From contig JAJDWK010000066.1 in the NCBI GenBank assembly GCA_022825675.1, positions 26,183 through 90,182 of the forward strand: DNA of 64,000 nucleotides, given 5' to 3'. Below are positions 24,845 to 33,376 of the stretch, one piece after another. Within the stretch, counting starts at the first letter, position 1. Each line of letters starts with the position of its first letter. The position numbers were made by a program, and so were the translations under genes. Source of the stretch: Anaerolineae bacterium. GTDB taxonomy: Bacteria > Chloroflexota > Anaerolineae > Aggregatilineales > Phototrophicaceae. The notes beneath the pieces are model-generated. The model saw only the letters and a program-made list of their open reading frames with translations, was not told where the DNA came from and searched no databases.

Positions 24845-26587
24845 CTACGCTTGGTCCCCCGGCTTCTCACAATAGCTGTCGCCGATAACCAGCGCATCCA
24901 TGCGCGTGCGCAGGAAGCAATCAACCGCTTCCGCTGGCGAGCAGACAATCGGCTCATTTTCGTTGAAGCTGGTGTTGACGACCACGGGCAAGCCCGTGCG
25001 CGCTTCAAAGGCTTGCAGCAATGCGTGATAGCGCGGGTTGTGCTCGCGCTGCACTGTCTGCAGCCGTCCCGTCTGGTCGACATGGGCGACCGCGCAGAGC
25101 TGCTCCCGCCAGGCGTCGCGGATGCGGTGCACATGCAGCATATAAGGCGATGGCTCGGCATCTTCAAAGATTGCGCCCTGCGCCTCCGCCAGCACCGCCG
25201 GCGCGAAGGGGCGGAACCATTCGCGGCGTTTGATGCGCTCGTTGAGTATGTCTTTCATCTGCGGCAAGCCCGGGTGCGCGAGTATCGAGCGGTTGCCCAG
25301 CGCCCGCGGTCCCCATTCCATGCGCCCCTGGAACCAGCCCAGCACCTTGCCCTGCGCCAGCGCCGCCGCCGCCCGCGCCAGCAATTGCGGCTCCGCCAAT
25401 TCCTGCGCTGCCACCCCGCGCGCGTCCAGGGCGCTTTGCACCTGCCGCTGAGTATAGTCGGGACCCAAGCCGGCGCTGCCCATCACGAAGCGCGGCGGCG
25501 GGGCGGGCGCGCTCTGGGCGGCATACAGCGCCGCGCCCAGGGCGAGGCCGTCATCGCCGGCGGCGGGCTGTATCCAACTGGCGCTGAAGGGACTGCGCGC
25601 CCGTATCAAACCATTGGCGACGCTGTTGAGGGCGCAGCCGCCCGCCAGCACCACTTTGTCCGCCCCCGTCAGGCGATGCAGGCGGCGCAGCAGCCGCAGC
25701 CAGACCTGCTCAAAGCGGCGCTGCAAGCCCCGCGCCAGGTCCATATCCCGCTGCGTGATTTCCGCGCCTGGCTGCCGCGGCGCGCCGAATGTCGCTGTCA
25801 TGTGGTCGGAATAGTGGCGGCCGATTGTCATCTTGCCGCCGTCGCTGATGCTGATGCCCATATCCGCGCCGAAGGGCTGGAACCAGCGGCTGTTGAGGCG
25901 GAAGCCGTCTTCTGTGAAGTGCAGCATATCGTCAAAATGCGCGCGGAAGCTGTCCTCGCCATAAGGTGCCAAGCCCATCACCTTGCCTTCGTCGCCATAG
26001 TTGCCATAGCCGATGAACTGGCAAATCATCGTATACAGCGCACCCAGGGAATGCGGCACATAAATGCGCTGCAGCGGCTCGATGGTGCCGCCGCGGCAAT
26101 CCGCCAGCATGCAGGTAACAAAATCGCCAGAGCCATCGGCGCTGAAGCCGGCGGCGCGGTCATAAGGCGAGCAGAACCAGGCGCTGGCGATATGCGCCAG
26201 GTGATGCTCGACATTCAACTGGCGGTAACGCAGCGCGGACGGCGCGCAATCAAAGCTGGCTGCCAACTGCGCTTTGAGGTCGAGCTGCTTCACCTGGCTG
26301 GCGCCCGTCCCCAGCAGCGCCGGCGCCCGCAGCGGGTTGCGCAGCAGGAAAGCCGCTTTCTGCGGCAGGTTGGCGGCGGGGTCGCGGGCGATGGCGACGC
26401 AGTCAATATCGCCTGGGCGCAGCCCCGCCATCTCAAGCGCGCGGCGGGCAGCCAAATGCGGGAAGCCGGCATAATACTTGACGCGGTTGAGCCGCTCCTC
26501 GGCGATCGCCGCGACCGGCTGTCCATCAATGATGAGGGCGGCGGATGCGCCGGCGTGTTCGCTGTTGATGCCGAGGATGACGGTCAT
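24845..26587 (-). CDS. Carbamoyltransferase, NodU/CmcH/TobZ family
   Basis: 580 residues from the ATG at 26587. The N-terminal Kae1-like domain begins ILGINSEHAGASAALI and contains the HxxxH-type metal/adenylate site in VEHHLAHIASAW (H128, H129, H132), then GYGNYGDEGKVMGLAPYG and AGGCALNSVANG. The C-terminal carbamoyl-phosphate domain has QGRMEWGPRALGNRSILAHP and VNTSFNENEPIVC. The family carbamoylates hydroxyl groups of sugars, antibiotics or Nod factors. No biosynthetic cluster surrounds it; the nearest sugar gene is the AGE enzyme, so a glycan or glycolipid substrate is possible. Confidence 0.92.
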   Translation of the reverse strand: MTVILGINSEHAGASAALIIDGQPVAAIAEERLNRVKYYAGFPHLAARRALEMAGLRPGDIDCVAIARDPAANLPQKAAFLLRNPLRAPALLGTGASQVKQLDLKAQLAASFDCAPSALRYRQLNVEHHLAHIASAWFCSPYDRAAGFSADGSGDFVTCMLADCRGGTIEPLQRIYVPHSLGALYTMICQFIGYGNYGDEGKVMGLAPYGEDSFRAHFDDMLHFTEDGFRLNSRWFQPFGADMGISISDGGKMTIGRHYSDHMTATFGAPRQPGAEITQRDMDLARGLQRRFEQVWLRLLRRLHRLTGADKVVLAGGCALNSVANGLIRARSPFSASWIQPAAGDDGLALGAALYAAQSAPAPPPRFVMGSAGLGPDYTQRQVQSALDARGVAAQELAEPQLLARAAAALAQGKVLGWFQGRMEWGPRALGNRSILAHPGLPQMKDILNERIKRREWFRPFAPAVLAEAQGAIFEDAEPSPYMLHVHRIRDAWREQLCAVAHVDQTGRLQTVQREHNPRYHALLQAFEARTGLPVVVNTSFNENEPIVCSPAEAVDCFLRTRMDALVIGDSYCEKPGDQA

Positions 26588-26745
26588 GCTCACTTGCCTT
26601 TTCTGCGGCTGTATCACGCTACCAAGAGTGTAGCCTTTTTCCGCCGGCGGCATGGTGGCAGAGCGGGGCAATCGCGCGGGATGTGCTGAAATATACCGCC
26701 TATGCTATAGTTCAAGCGGCAAAAGGCTGTATAAGGAAATTGGCT

Positions 26746-28179
26746 GTGGGCGAACAGAATTTCCCTGACAATGTGATATATGAATTAGACAATTTGCCAG
26801 TATTAAGAGGCATGAACACCGAGACCGTCGATTTAATCGCGACTGACCCGCCCTTTAATACCAAACGCAACCGGTCGGGGTCGGCAGGATTTTATGTGGA
26901 CAATTGGAAATGGGGCGATACCGGGATTCTGCCCGACCAATGGAAATGGAACGAAGTCCATCCAATTTGGCTGGAAGAAATTAAGGACGAGAATAAAGCG
27001 CTCTACGATGTGATCCAAGCCACTCGCAGATGCCATGGCGAGGACATCGCCGCCTTTCTCTGTTTCCTGTCAGTCCGCTTGCTTGAAATGCACCGCGTGC
27101 TTAAACCTACTGGAAGCATCTATTTGCATTGTGACCATACAGCCAATGCGTATATCCGCATGTGTATGGATGCCATTTTCGGCGCTAAGAACTTCCGCAA
27201 TGAAATAGTCTGGCGCATTGGCTGGATATCTGGCTTCAAAACACAGAAGCGCGGTTGGATACGGAATCATGATACGATTCTCTACTACTTAAAGACACAA
27301 AAAGCCGCCAAACTGTTTAACAAAGAATATATCCCCTATCCAGAAGGCTATGTCAGGCGCGATGGCAAACCGCCCACAGGCAAAGGCATTCCGATGGAAG
27401 ACACTTGGAATTGCAATGCCGCCGATGTTTTGGACTCCATAATGATAAAAAGCTTCTCGACCGAGAAGACGGGTTCACCCGACCAAAAGCCGCTGGCGCT
27501 GTACGAGAGAATTATCAGGGCGTCTTCTAATCCAGGCGATCTTGTGCTTGACCCGTTTGCTGGTTGCGCCACTACCCCGATTGCCGCGCATAATCATGGA
27601 CGACGCTGGGTTGGAATAGACCGCAGGAAAGACGCCAGATTCCATGTTGTTTGTCGAATGCTGGGCATCAAGAAAGAAGAAGCGGAAGCCATCCGCGCCC
27701 GCCCGCACCTCACAAATTGGATTGATAAACAGTTGGCGAAAAAGGATTCTCATTATCGAACCACGCCGCCAGTCCGCACTGATGAGGGCGAAACAGCCGC
27801 GCCTATATTGGAACAGATCTACCCAGCTGATAATCGTTCTGTCTTTAGCCATGCGGAGATGCACAAGCTCTTAGTCGAGCGCTTTGGCTTGTTGTGCTGG
27901 GGCTGCGACTTTGACGCGAGTTTGTATGGCGACCGTGGTGCTAGGTATTTGGAGCTTGACCACATCAACCCTAGGTCAGCGGGCGGGCACAATCACTTAG
28001 ATAATCGCGCGCTACTATGCAGCCCCTGCAATCGTGACAAGAGCGACCGGATGACTTTGATTGAACTGCGCCGCAAGACTATGGGCGGGGCGCGCAATGC
28101 AAGAAAGCATCGCATTGACTTGCGCGAAGCCAGCATGTGGTGTCGCGACAGGCTGATGCAAGAGCTCCGCAAAACATAG
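26746..28179 (+). CDS. Site-specific DNA methyltransferase fused to an HNH nuclease-like domain
   Basis: 477 residues from a GTG at 26746, chosen because AAGGA ends eight bases before it; an upstream GTG at 26683 is also in frame. Motif IV is DPPF (34-37) and motif I is DPFAGCAT (269-276), the order of beta-class amino-methyltransferases. After a linker, the C-terminal 100 residues carry an HNH fold: CWGC (384-387), LELDHI (402-407), N420 and LLCSPCNR (423-430), with four zinc-binding Cys. Codon use is visibly less GC-rich than that of the neighbours, suggesting transfer. No separate restriction gene lies beside it, so the protein may carry both activities, or the HNH part may only aid DNA binding. 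Confidence 0.85.
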   Translation: MGEQNFPDNVIYELDNLPVLRGMNTETVDLIATDPPFNTKRNRSGSAGFYVDNWKWGDTGILPDQWKWNEVHPIWLEEIKDENKALYDVIQATRRCHGEDIAAFLCFLSVRLLEMHRVLKPTGSIYLHCDHTANAYIRMCMDAIFGAKNFRNEIVWRIGWISGFKTQKRGWIRNHDTILYYLKTQKAAKLFNKEYIPYPEGYVRRDGKPPTGKGIPMEDTWNCNAADVLDSIMIKSFSTEKTGSPDQKPLALYERIIRASSNPGDLVLDPFAGCATTPIAAHNHGRRWVGIDRRKDARFHVVCRMLGIKKEEAEAIRARPHLTNWIDKQLAKKDSHYRTTPPVRTDEGETAAPILEQIYPADNRSVFSHAEMHKLLVERFGLLCWGCDFDASLYGDRGARYLELDHINPRSAGGHNHLDNRALLCSPCNRDKSDRMTLIELRRKTMGGARNARKHRIDLREASMWCRDRLMQELRKT

Positions 28180-28215
28180 CGCGGTTTATGTCGAAGTCTA
28201 GCCCAGATGTCTAAT

Positions 28216-28638
28216 TCAACTGTTGACCTGGAAAAGCTCGACAACTTCCCCGCTGGGTCCCGTGAAGAATGCCAGCGTCACGCTCAGCCCGCCCAAATCG
28301 ACAGTTTTCAGCTCAGTCGTGATTTCGCTGCCCGCGGCGCGCACACGCTCCAGCGCATTCTCGATATCGCTGGTGGCGAGCGCGAAATGGAAGATGGCGG
28401 CGCCAGCGGCAGGCGGCGGACTTGGCGCGCCGGGCAGCGGCTCAAACAATTCCAGGTGGCTGCCATCGCCGATATCAAGCAGGGCGATGCGCCGCCCGCC
28501 GCTGCTGAACTCGACCGACTGGCGCATGCCCATCACCTCGATGTAGAAAGCGACCGCCGCTTCATAATCCCGCGTTTGAACCGCGATATGATGACAGCCG
28601 AGCCCAGCCATTGTTTGGTTCCGCTCTCCTAAAGGCAT
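28216..28638 (-). CDS. VOC (glyoxalase/bleomycin-resistance) superfamily protein
   Basis: 140 residues from the ATG at 28638, which follows AGGAGG. Two beta-alpha-beta-beta-beta units are visible: HHIAVQTRDYEAAVAFYIEVMGM and FHFALATSDIENALERVRAAG. Likely metal ligands are H in GCHHIAV, E in HLELFEP, H in IFHFAL and E in VVELFQ. Such proteins act as glyoxalases, epimerases or dioxygenases; the function cannot be fixed here. It faces the methyltransferase gene tail to tail and follows the family 3 binding protein by 35 bases. Confidence 0.85.
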   Translation of the reverse strand: MPLGERNQTMAGLGCHHIAVQTRDYEAAVAFYIEVMGMRQSVEFSSGGRRIALLDIGDGSHLELFEPLPGAPSPPPAAGAAIFHFALATSDIENALERVRAAGSEITTELKTVDLGGLSVTLAFFTGPSGEVVELFQVNS

Positions 28639-28673
28639 TGAATCCTCCTGTATGCGCTTGTCATTACTCTGCT

Positions 28674-29711
28674 TTAGACGCCGCCGCTTTCCCGCTCGTT
28701 CCATAGCTGGGCGCGCCGCAAAAAGACCGTCGCATCCGCCAGCCACTGCGCATAGCCGATGCTGCCGCCGTCCGTCAGCCAGTCTATCCTATCGCTGATG
28801 CACTCCGCCAGCGCCGCGTCTTCAACCGCCAGCGCGAAGCCGCCAAGCTCCAGCGCCGCATCCAGCGCGCTGACGACAAGCGCCCCCTCAGAAGCGATTG
28901 CCGCCGCGCTATTGCCCAGCTGCGCCTGGGCGAAAGCGTCGATGTCGCCATTGAGCAAAGCCTCATGCAATTCCGTGATGGCGCTTTCGCCCGCGCCGCC
29001 AGCGAGATAAATAACGGCGGGCATAGTCTCGTCAAGCGGGCGCAGCGCCTGCCGCCCCGCCACATTGGCGGTCGCGCCCGCGGCGCCAATCGCATAGTCG
29101 GCGCTGCCATCAGCGTTGACAGTGCCACGCGGCGTCTCAACCATGATGCCAGCCACTAAGGCGCCGTCTTCCGTGATATAGCCCAGGGTTTCCAGCAGGC
29201 GCGTTTCGCCAGTGGTATCAGCATAAACGCCCAGCCGCAGCGCGCCTTCTATAGCGTCATAGCTGTTGATGCGCTGGGCATCTTCGGCGCGCGCCAGCAG
29301 CGATTGCTGAAAAGCGATATGCCCCGAAGTGAAAGTTACGCGCTCATCGCCCGCGGCATCCAGCCGCCGCGCGTCCAGGATGGAGATGCCGCCGCCGACC
29401 ATGTCAAAGCGCGGGCTGGCGGCTTGCAGCCAGATGTCTTGCCACAGCGGGATGGCTTGGCGCTGGAAGGCGAGCCCGGTGCCGTCCAGCGCTTCCAGGG
29501 CGGAAAGCAAATCCGCCTCATAGCCGCGGTGGCTGTTGAAATTCGCCGCTTCCGGGTCGGCATCAGCGCTGTAGCTGACCGGCGGGAAACTGGCGTAAAA
29601 GCCGAAGCGCAGCGGGGCATCGGCGCAGGCTTGGGAATCCGCATCGCCCGTGCCCAGGGGCAGCAGGCAGGCGAGCAGGAGCGACAGGGCGGCGCGCAGC
29701 AGGCATGGCAC
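28674..29711 (-). CDS. Family 3-like periplasmic solute-binding protein
   Basis: 345 residues from a GTG at 29711 that opens a signal peptide (PCLLRAALSLLLACLLPLG); GGAAAGGA precedes it. The mature part has the layout of amino-acid-type binding proteins: LRFGFYASFPPVSY, HRGYEADLLSALEALDG, FDMVGGGISILDARR and VTFTSGHIAFQQSLLARA. The C-terminal half is divergent, with an unusual Ala-rich central lobe. No permease or ATPase gene accompanies it; the only neighbour in the operon is the VOC gene. It could also be a sensor subunit. Confidence 0.78.
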   Translation of the reverse strand: MPCLLRAALSLLLACLLPLGTGDADSQACADAPLRFGFYASFPPVSYSADADPEAANFNSHRGYEADLLSALEALDGTGLAFQRQAIPLWQDIWLQAASPRFDMVGGGISILDARRLDAAGDERVTFTSGHIAFQQSLLARAEDAQRINSYDAIEGALRLGVYADTTGETRLLETLGYITEDGALVAGIMVETPRGTVNADGSADYAIGAAGATANVAGRQALRPLDETMPAVIYLAGGAGESAITELHEALLNGDIDAFAQAQLGNSAAAIASEGALVVSALDAALELGGFALAVEDAALAECISDRIDWLTDGGSIGYAQWLADATVFLRRAQLWNERESGGV

Positions 29712-29750
29712 GGGCAGAGTCCTTTCCGCAATGTTGAACGGGTTATTTTG

Positions 29751-29756
29751 AGTATA
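29751..29756 (-). promoter_or_regulatory. Extended -10 promoter for the family 3 binding-protein gene
   Basis: The minus strand reads TGTTATACT, a TGn-extended -10, about 40 bases before the GTG at 29711. The -35 region is weak. It supports the chosen start. Confidence 0.4.
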
Positions 29757-29809
29757 ACACTTTGCGGGGCGCAGCATTGGCGCGGTATCTTGCGGGGCCG
29801 CCGCCATGC

Positions 29810-29838
29810 TTGACTTGCCAGCGCACCTACGCTATATT
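29810..29838 (+). promoter_or_regulatory. Sigma-70-type promoter of the first plus-strand sugar ABC operon
   Basis: TTGACT (29810-29815), a 17-base spacer and TATATT (29833-29838) form a near-consensus promoter. The SBP start codon lies 52 bases after the -10 box. Confidence 0.65.
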
Positions 29839-29889
29839 CGATTATCTGTATTCACTTATCTGATACTTTAGCCCGATGGAGAATGCACC

Positions 29890-31167
29890 ATGAGAAGAAT
29901 CCTGCTTGCCCTATCCCTGTTGGCATTGCTGCTGGCGATCGTCCCGGCTTTTGCCCAAGACGCCGTTGAGCTGCGCATCCGCTGGTATGACGATGGCAAC
30001 GAAGGCGAAGTCCTGCGCGACCTGCTCGACCGCTTTGAAGCCGACAATCCCGATATCAGCGTCGAAATCGACACCGTGCCTTACCGCGCGATTTTGGAGA
30101 ACTTGCCGCTGGATCTGGCGGCGGGCGAAGGACCCGACATGGCGCGCGTTACCGACCTCGGTGGTTTGGCAGAGCACTACCTGGATATGACGCCCTACCT
30201 GAGCGACGCCGCCTATTGGGAAGAGAACTTCGGTCCTTTCCTCAACTGGAAGCGCCTGCCCGGCGACAATGCCAGCATCCCTGGTTTCATGACGCAGTTG
30301 ACCATCACCGGTCCTTTCATCAACCGCACGCTCTTTGAGCAGGCTGGCGTTGATGTGCCTAGCGATATGTCCGATTCCGTAACTTGGGACGAATGGGCGG
30401 AAGCCTCGCGCGCTGTCGCCGAAGCGCTGGAAATCCCATACCCGATGGCGATGGACCGCAGCGGCCACCGCTTCGCCGGTCCCGCTATCAGCATGGGCGC
30501 GATGTATTTTGATGACATGGGGCACCCGACAGTCATGGACGAGGGCTTTCACGCTATGGCGGAACTCTTCGTCAACTGGCATCTCGATGGCACCATGCAC
30601 CCCGAGATGTGGCCCCTAAGCGAAGGTTACGCCGGTGCCAATGAAGAATTCGCCAATGCTGAGCTGGTCTTCTACATGTCCGGCAGTTGGCAGGTCGGGC
30701 AATTCAGCGAGCAGATCGGCGACGCTTTTGATTGGCAGACGGTGCCCAATCCCTGCGGTCCCGGCGGCTGCACGGGCATGCCTGGTGGCGCGGCGCTGGT
30801 TGGCATCGGCGGTACCGAGCATCCAGCCGAAGTCGCCCGCGTGATGGAATACTTGGCGAGCCAAGAAGTTCTGGGCGAATTCGCCGCGCGCACGCTCTTC
30901 ATCCCGGCGCATGCGGGCTTATCCGCCGCTGGCGTCGACTTCGATACCGATCTGCAGCTGGCGAAGGACTCGCTGGGCGTATTTGTTGGTCAAGTCGGTA
31001 CCTTGGAACAGACAGCCTTTGACCTGCAAGCCTACGCGTTTAACCGCGTGCTCTTTGACGCTTCTCGCGACCGCCTGACGCAAGCCATGGTCGGCGAAAT
31101 GACGGTGGACGAAGCCATCGCGCGCATCCAGGACGATGTCGATACCGCCCTGGCGGAAGAGGGCTAA
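29890..31167 (+). CDS. Carbohydrate ABC transporter substrate-binding protein (SBP family 1)
   Basis: 425 residues with a signal peptide (MRRILLALSLLALLLAIVPAFA). Family 1 features include the early LRIRWYDDGNEGEVLRDLLDRFE strand-helix, AAGEGPDMARVTDLGGLAEHYLD and the Trp/Gly-rich GSWQVGQFSEQIGD with PGGAALVGIG in the second lobe. It heads the operon SBP-MalF-MalG-dehydrogenase-hydrolase (29890-35306). GGAG precedes the ATG. The ligand is likely an oligosaccharide or glycoside, judged from the family and the oxidoreductase partner. Confidence 0.92.
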   Translation: MRRILLALSLLALLLAIVPAFAQDAVELRIRWYDDGNEGEVLRDLLDRFEADNPDISVEIDTVPYRAILENLPLDLAAGEGPDMARVTDLGGLAEHYLDMTPYLSDAAYWEENFGPFLNWKRLPGDNASIPGFMTQLTITGPFINRTLFEQAGVDVPSDMSDSVTWDEWAEASRAVAEALEIPYPMAMDRSGHRFAGPAISMGAMYFDDMGHPTVMDEGFHAMAELFVNWHLDGTMHPEMWPLSEGYAGANEEFANAELVFYMSGSWQVGQFSEQIGDAFDWQTVPNPCGPGGCTGMPGGAALVGIGGTEHPAEVARVMEYLASQEVLGEFAARTLFIPAHAGLSAAGVDFDTDLQLAKDSLGVFVGQVGTLEQTAFDLQAYAFNRVLFDASRDRLTQAMVGEMTVDEAIARIQDDVDTALAEEG

Positions 31168-31292
31168 CCCCCCACCCTTCGCTCCCTCTCCCCGAGCGCC
31201 AGTGTCTGCGCGGCGCAAAAAGGGGGAGGGACTTCAAACGCTGGAATGCCCCCTTCCCTCATTTTGGGGGAAGGGGTTGGGGGATGGGGGCT
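31168..31292. repeat. C/G-rich repeat with strong stem-loop between SBP and permease genes
   Basis: CCCCTTCCC pairs with GGGAAGGGG (31250-31276, 9 bp) around TCATTTTGG, preceded by CCCCACCC and a GGGGGAGGG block. The same words in the same order recur in 63811-63963. The unit ends in GGGGGATGGGGGCT, so its last bases touch the start of the permease gene. The hairpin may also limit read-through from the SBP gene. Confidence 0.6.
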
Positions 31293-32294
31293 ATGCGCCT
31301 GCTGACCATTCTTGACCCGCTGACGCGACCGCTGCTGCTGTTCCTGGTATCGGCGGTCGATACCGTGCTAAAGCCGATACAGCGCCGCGTCGGCATCGAC
31401 AGGATGGGCTATTTTTTTGTGCTGCCAAATCTGCTTATATTTGGCATATTTGTTTTGTTCCCCATGCTATTAAATGTATATTACGCGATGACGGGTGGCA
31501 CCAAGCTCTTCCCGGCGGACCGCCCCTTCGTCGGTTTGGACAATTTCGCCACGCTCTTCGAATGCGAGAATTTCAGCCAGCCTAACAGTTGCCGGGAAGA
31601 TCTCTTTTGGCGCGGTATCTTCAACACCATCCAGTATGTCGTCTTTCAGGTTTTTGCCATTGTGCTCTTCTCGCTGCTGACGGCGCTGGCGCTCAACCGC
31701 CGCATCATCGCCCGCGGCTTTTTCCGCAGCGTTTTCTTTTATCCGGTGCTGCTGTCGCCAGTGGTGGTGGCGCTGATTTGGAAGTGGGTGCTGCAGCATG
31801 AAGGCGTACTCAACGCCATCGTCGAATTGCTGGGCGGCGAGAGCAAACGCTGGCTGCTGGACCCCAATTGGGCGATGTTTTGGGTGGTATTTGTCAGCGT
31901 CTGGGCGCTGATGGGCTTCTACACTTTGATTTTGCTGGCGGGCTTGCAATCCATCCCGCCCGAGCTGTACGAAGCCAGCTCGATAGACGGCGCGAATATG
32001 TTGCAGGATTTCCGTTTTGTAACCATGCCGCTGCTGATGCCAACAATGTTTGTGGTGCTGGTGCTGGCGCTCATCCGCGCTGTGCAGATGTTTGACCAGA
32101 TTTATGTGCTCACCGGCGGCGGGCCCGGCACCCGAACCCAGCTCATGGTGCAGTACATTTATACAACCGGCTTCTCCAACCAGATTCAGCTTTTTGGCTT
32201 GTCGGCAGCGGCGTCAATGGTGTTGGGGCTGTCGCTGCTGATATTAACTTTGCTGCAATTGCGGCTGGGCAATCAGTCCAGCCTCGCGGGATAG
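31293..32294 (+). CDS. Sugar ABC transporter permease, MalF-like
   Basis: 333 residues from the ATG at 31293. An in-frame ATG at 31284 lies inside the G-rich repeat and is less likely. Six or more helices are visible, with the MalF-type opening MGYFFVLPNLLIFGIFVLFPMLLN, VGLDNFATLF, and the EAA loop LYEASSIDGANMLQDFRFVTMPLL that contacts the ATPase. VLTGGGPGTRTQ near the end is typical. It forms the channel with the 32300-33376 product. The five bases between them show co-translation. Confidence 0.9.
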   Translation: MRLLTILDPLTRPLLLFLVSAVDTVLKPIQRRVGIDRMGYFFVLPNLLIFGIFVLFPMLLNVYYAMTGGTKLFPADRPFVGLDNFATLFECENFSQPNSCREDLFWRGIFNTIQYVVFQVFAIVLFSLLTALALNRRIIARGFFRSVFFYPVLLSPVVVALIWKWVLQHEGVLNAIVELLGGESKRWLLDPNWAMFWVVFVSVWALMGFYTLILLAGLQSIPPELYEASSIDGANMLQDFRFVTMPLLMPTMFVVLVLALIRAVQMFDQIYVLTGGGPGTRTQLMVQYIYTTGFSNQIQLFGLSAAASMVLGLSLLILTLLQLRLGNQSSLAG

Positions 32295-32299
32295 AACTT

Positions 32300-33376
32300 A
32301 TGCAATCCGAGCGCCTCAGCATCACGCAATTTCTCTCCCTGCGCAGCGGCGGCAAAGGCTTGAATGTCGCCGATTCTCTCACCTATCTTTATCTCACAGT
32401 CGGCACCATTCTGATGTTTGGTCCCGTGCTGTGGCTGGTGGCGTCTTCATTTAAGACGCAGGCGGGCTTGGTCAAGTATCCGCCGCCGTTGCTGCCCTAT
32501 CAGCAAGTGCAAGTCGAAGTCGCGGGCTATGACGAGCCGCTGCCGCTATTTTCGGTTACCGGCGAAGACGGCAGCCTGCGGGAACTGGCGCAGGTGCGGC
32601 GCGTCGGCATTGAAGCGCAGATGGTCGACCCCGACAATCCCGCCGCCGATGCCATCAAAGTGAATATCCGCCAGCGCGAGCCGATCGAAGAAGTCAAGCT
32701 GGCATGGGAGAATTATCTCGACCCGCTGGTGGAGCTGGAAAATTTCGATTTCTTCACCTATCTCAAGAACAGCCTGCTCGTCACGACGATTGCGACAGCA
32801 ATCACCCTGGTCATCAACAGCATGGCGGCTTTCGCGCTCAGCAAATATCGCTTCAAAGGGCGTGATGCCATCTTTGTGCTATTCATCTCCACCTTGATGA
32901 TTCCCATCACCGTGATTTTGGTGCCAGTCTTCTTGGTCATCACCAGCATCGGCTGGAAGAACAACCTCTGGGGCGTGATTATCCCCGGCGCGGCAACGCC
33001 GACTGGCATCTTCCTGCTGCGCCAATATATGCTGACTATCCCTGACGAGCTGCTGGACGCGGCGCGCATTGACGGCGCCAGCGAATGGCATATCTATTGG
33101 CGTATCATCCTGCCGCTGGCGCGCCCAGCCCTGGCGGTGCTGGCGATTTTCTCGGTGATGTGGCGCTGGAACGACTTCCTCTGGCCCCTCATCGTGCTCA
33201 GCCAAAACGACTACTTCACGCTGCAAGTCGGCTTAAACGCCTTCCAGGGCGAGCTGCAAATCCAATGGCATTATGTGCTGGCGATGACAGTCGTGACCCT
33301 GCTGCCCATCACGCTGGTCTTCGCCTTCCTGCAGCGCTTCATCACCACTGGCATCGCCACCACCGGGATGAAATGA
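32300..33376 (+). CDS. Sugar ABC transporter permease, MalG-like, with an enlarged first outer loop
   Basis: 358 residues, about 80 more than usual for the family. The first helix (VGTILMFGPVLWLVASSFK) is followed by an insertion from about residue 60 to 145 rich in Asp, Glu and Val, lying outside the membrane by topology. The standard core then resumes at FFTYLKNSLLVT. The EAA loop reads LLDAARIDGASEWHIYWRIILPLARP and the C-terminus is ITTGIATTGMK. The extra loop could contact the binding protein. The stop overlaps the next gene as ATGA. Confidence 0.9.
   Translation: MQSERLSITQFLSLRSGGKGLNVADSLTYLYLTVGTILMFGPVLWLVASSFKTQAGLVKYPPPLLPYQQVQVEVAGYDEPLPLFSVTGEDGSLRELAQVRRVGIEAQMVDPDNPAADAIKVNIRQREPIEEVKLAWENYLDPLVELENFDFFTYLKNSLLVTTIATAITLVINSMAAFALSKYRFKGRDAIFVLFISTLMIPITVILVPVFLVITSIGWKNNLWGVIIPGAATPTGIFLLRQYMLTIPDELLDAARIDGASEWHIYWRIILPLARPALAVLAIFSVMWRWNDFLWPLIVLSQNDYFTLQVGLNAFQGELQIQWHYVLAMTVVTLLPITLVFAFLQRFITTGIATTGMK

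Noticed and set aside
24851..26689. 612-codon open frame on the plus strand
   Set aside because: Antisense to the carbamoyltransferase gene, Arg/Gln/His-rich without any domain, again a by-product of codon bias.
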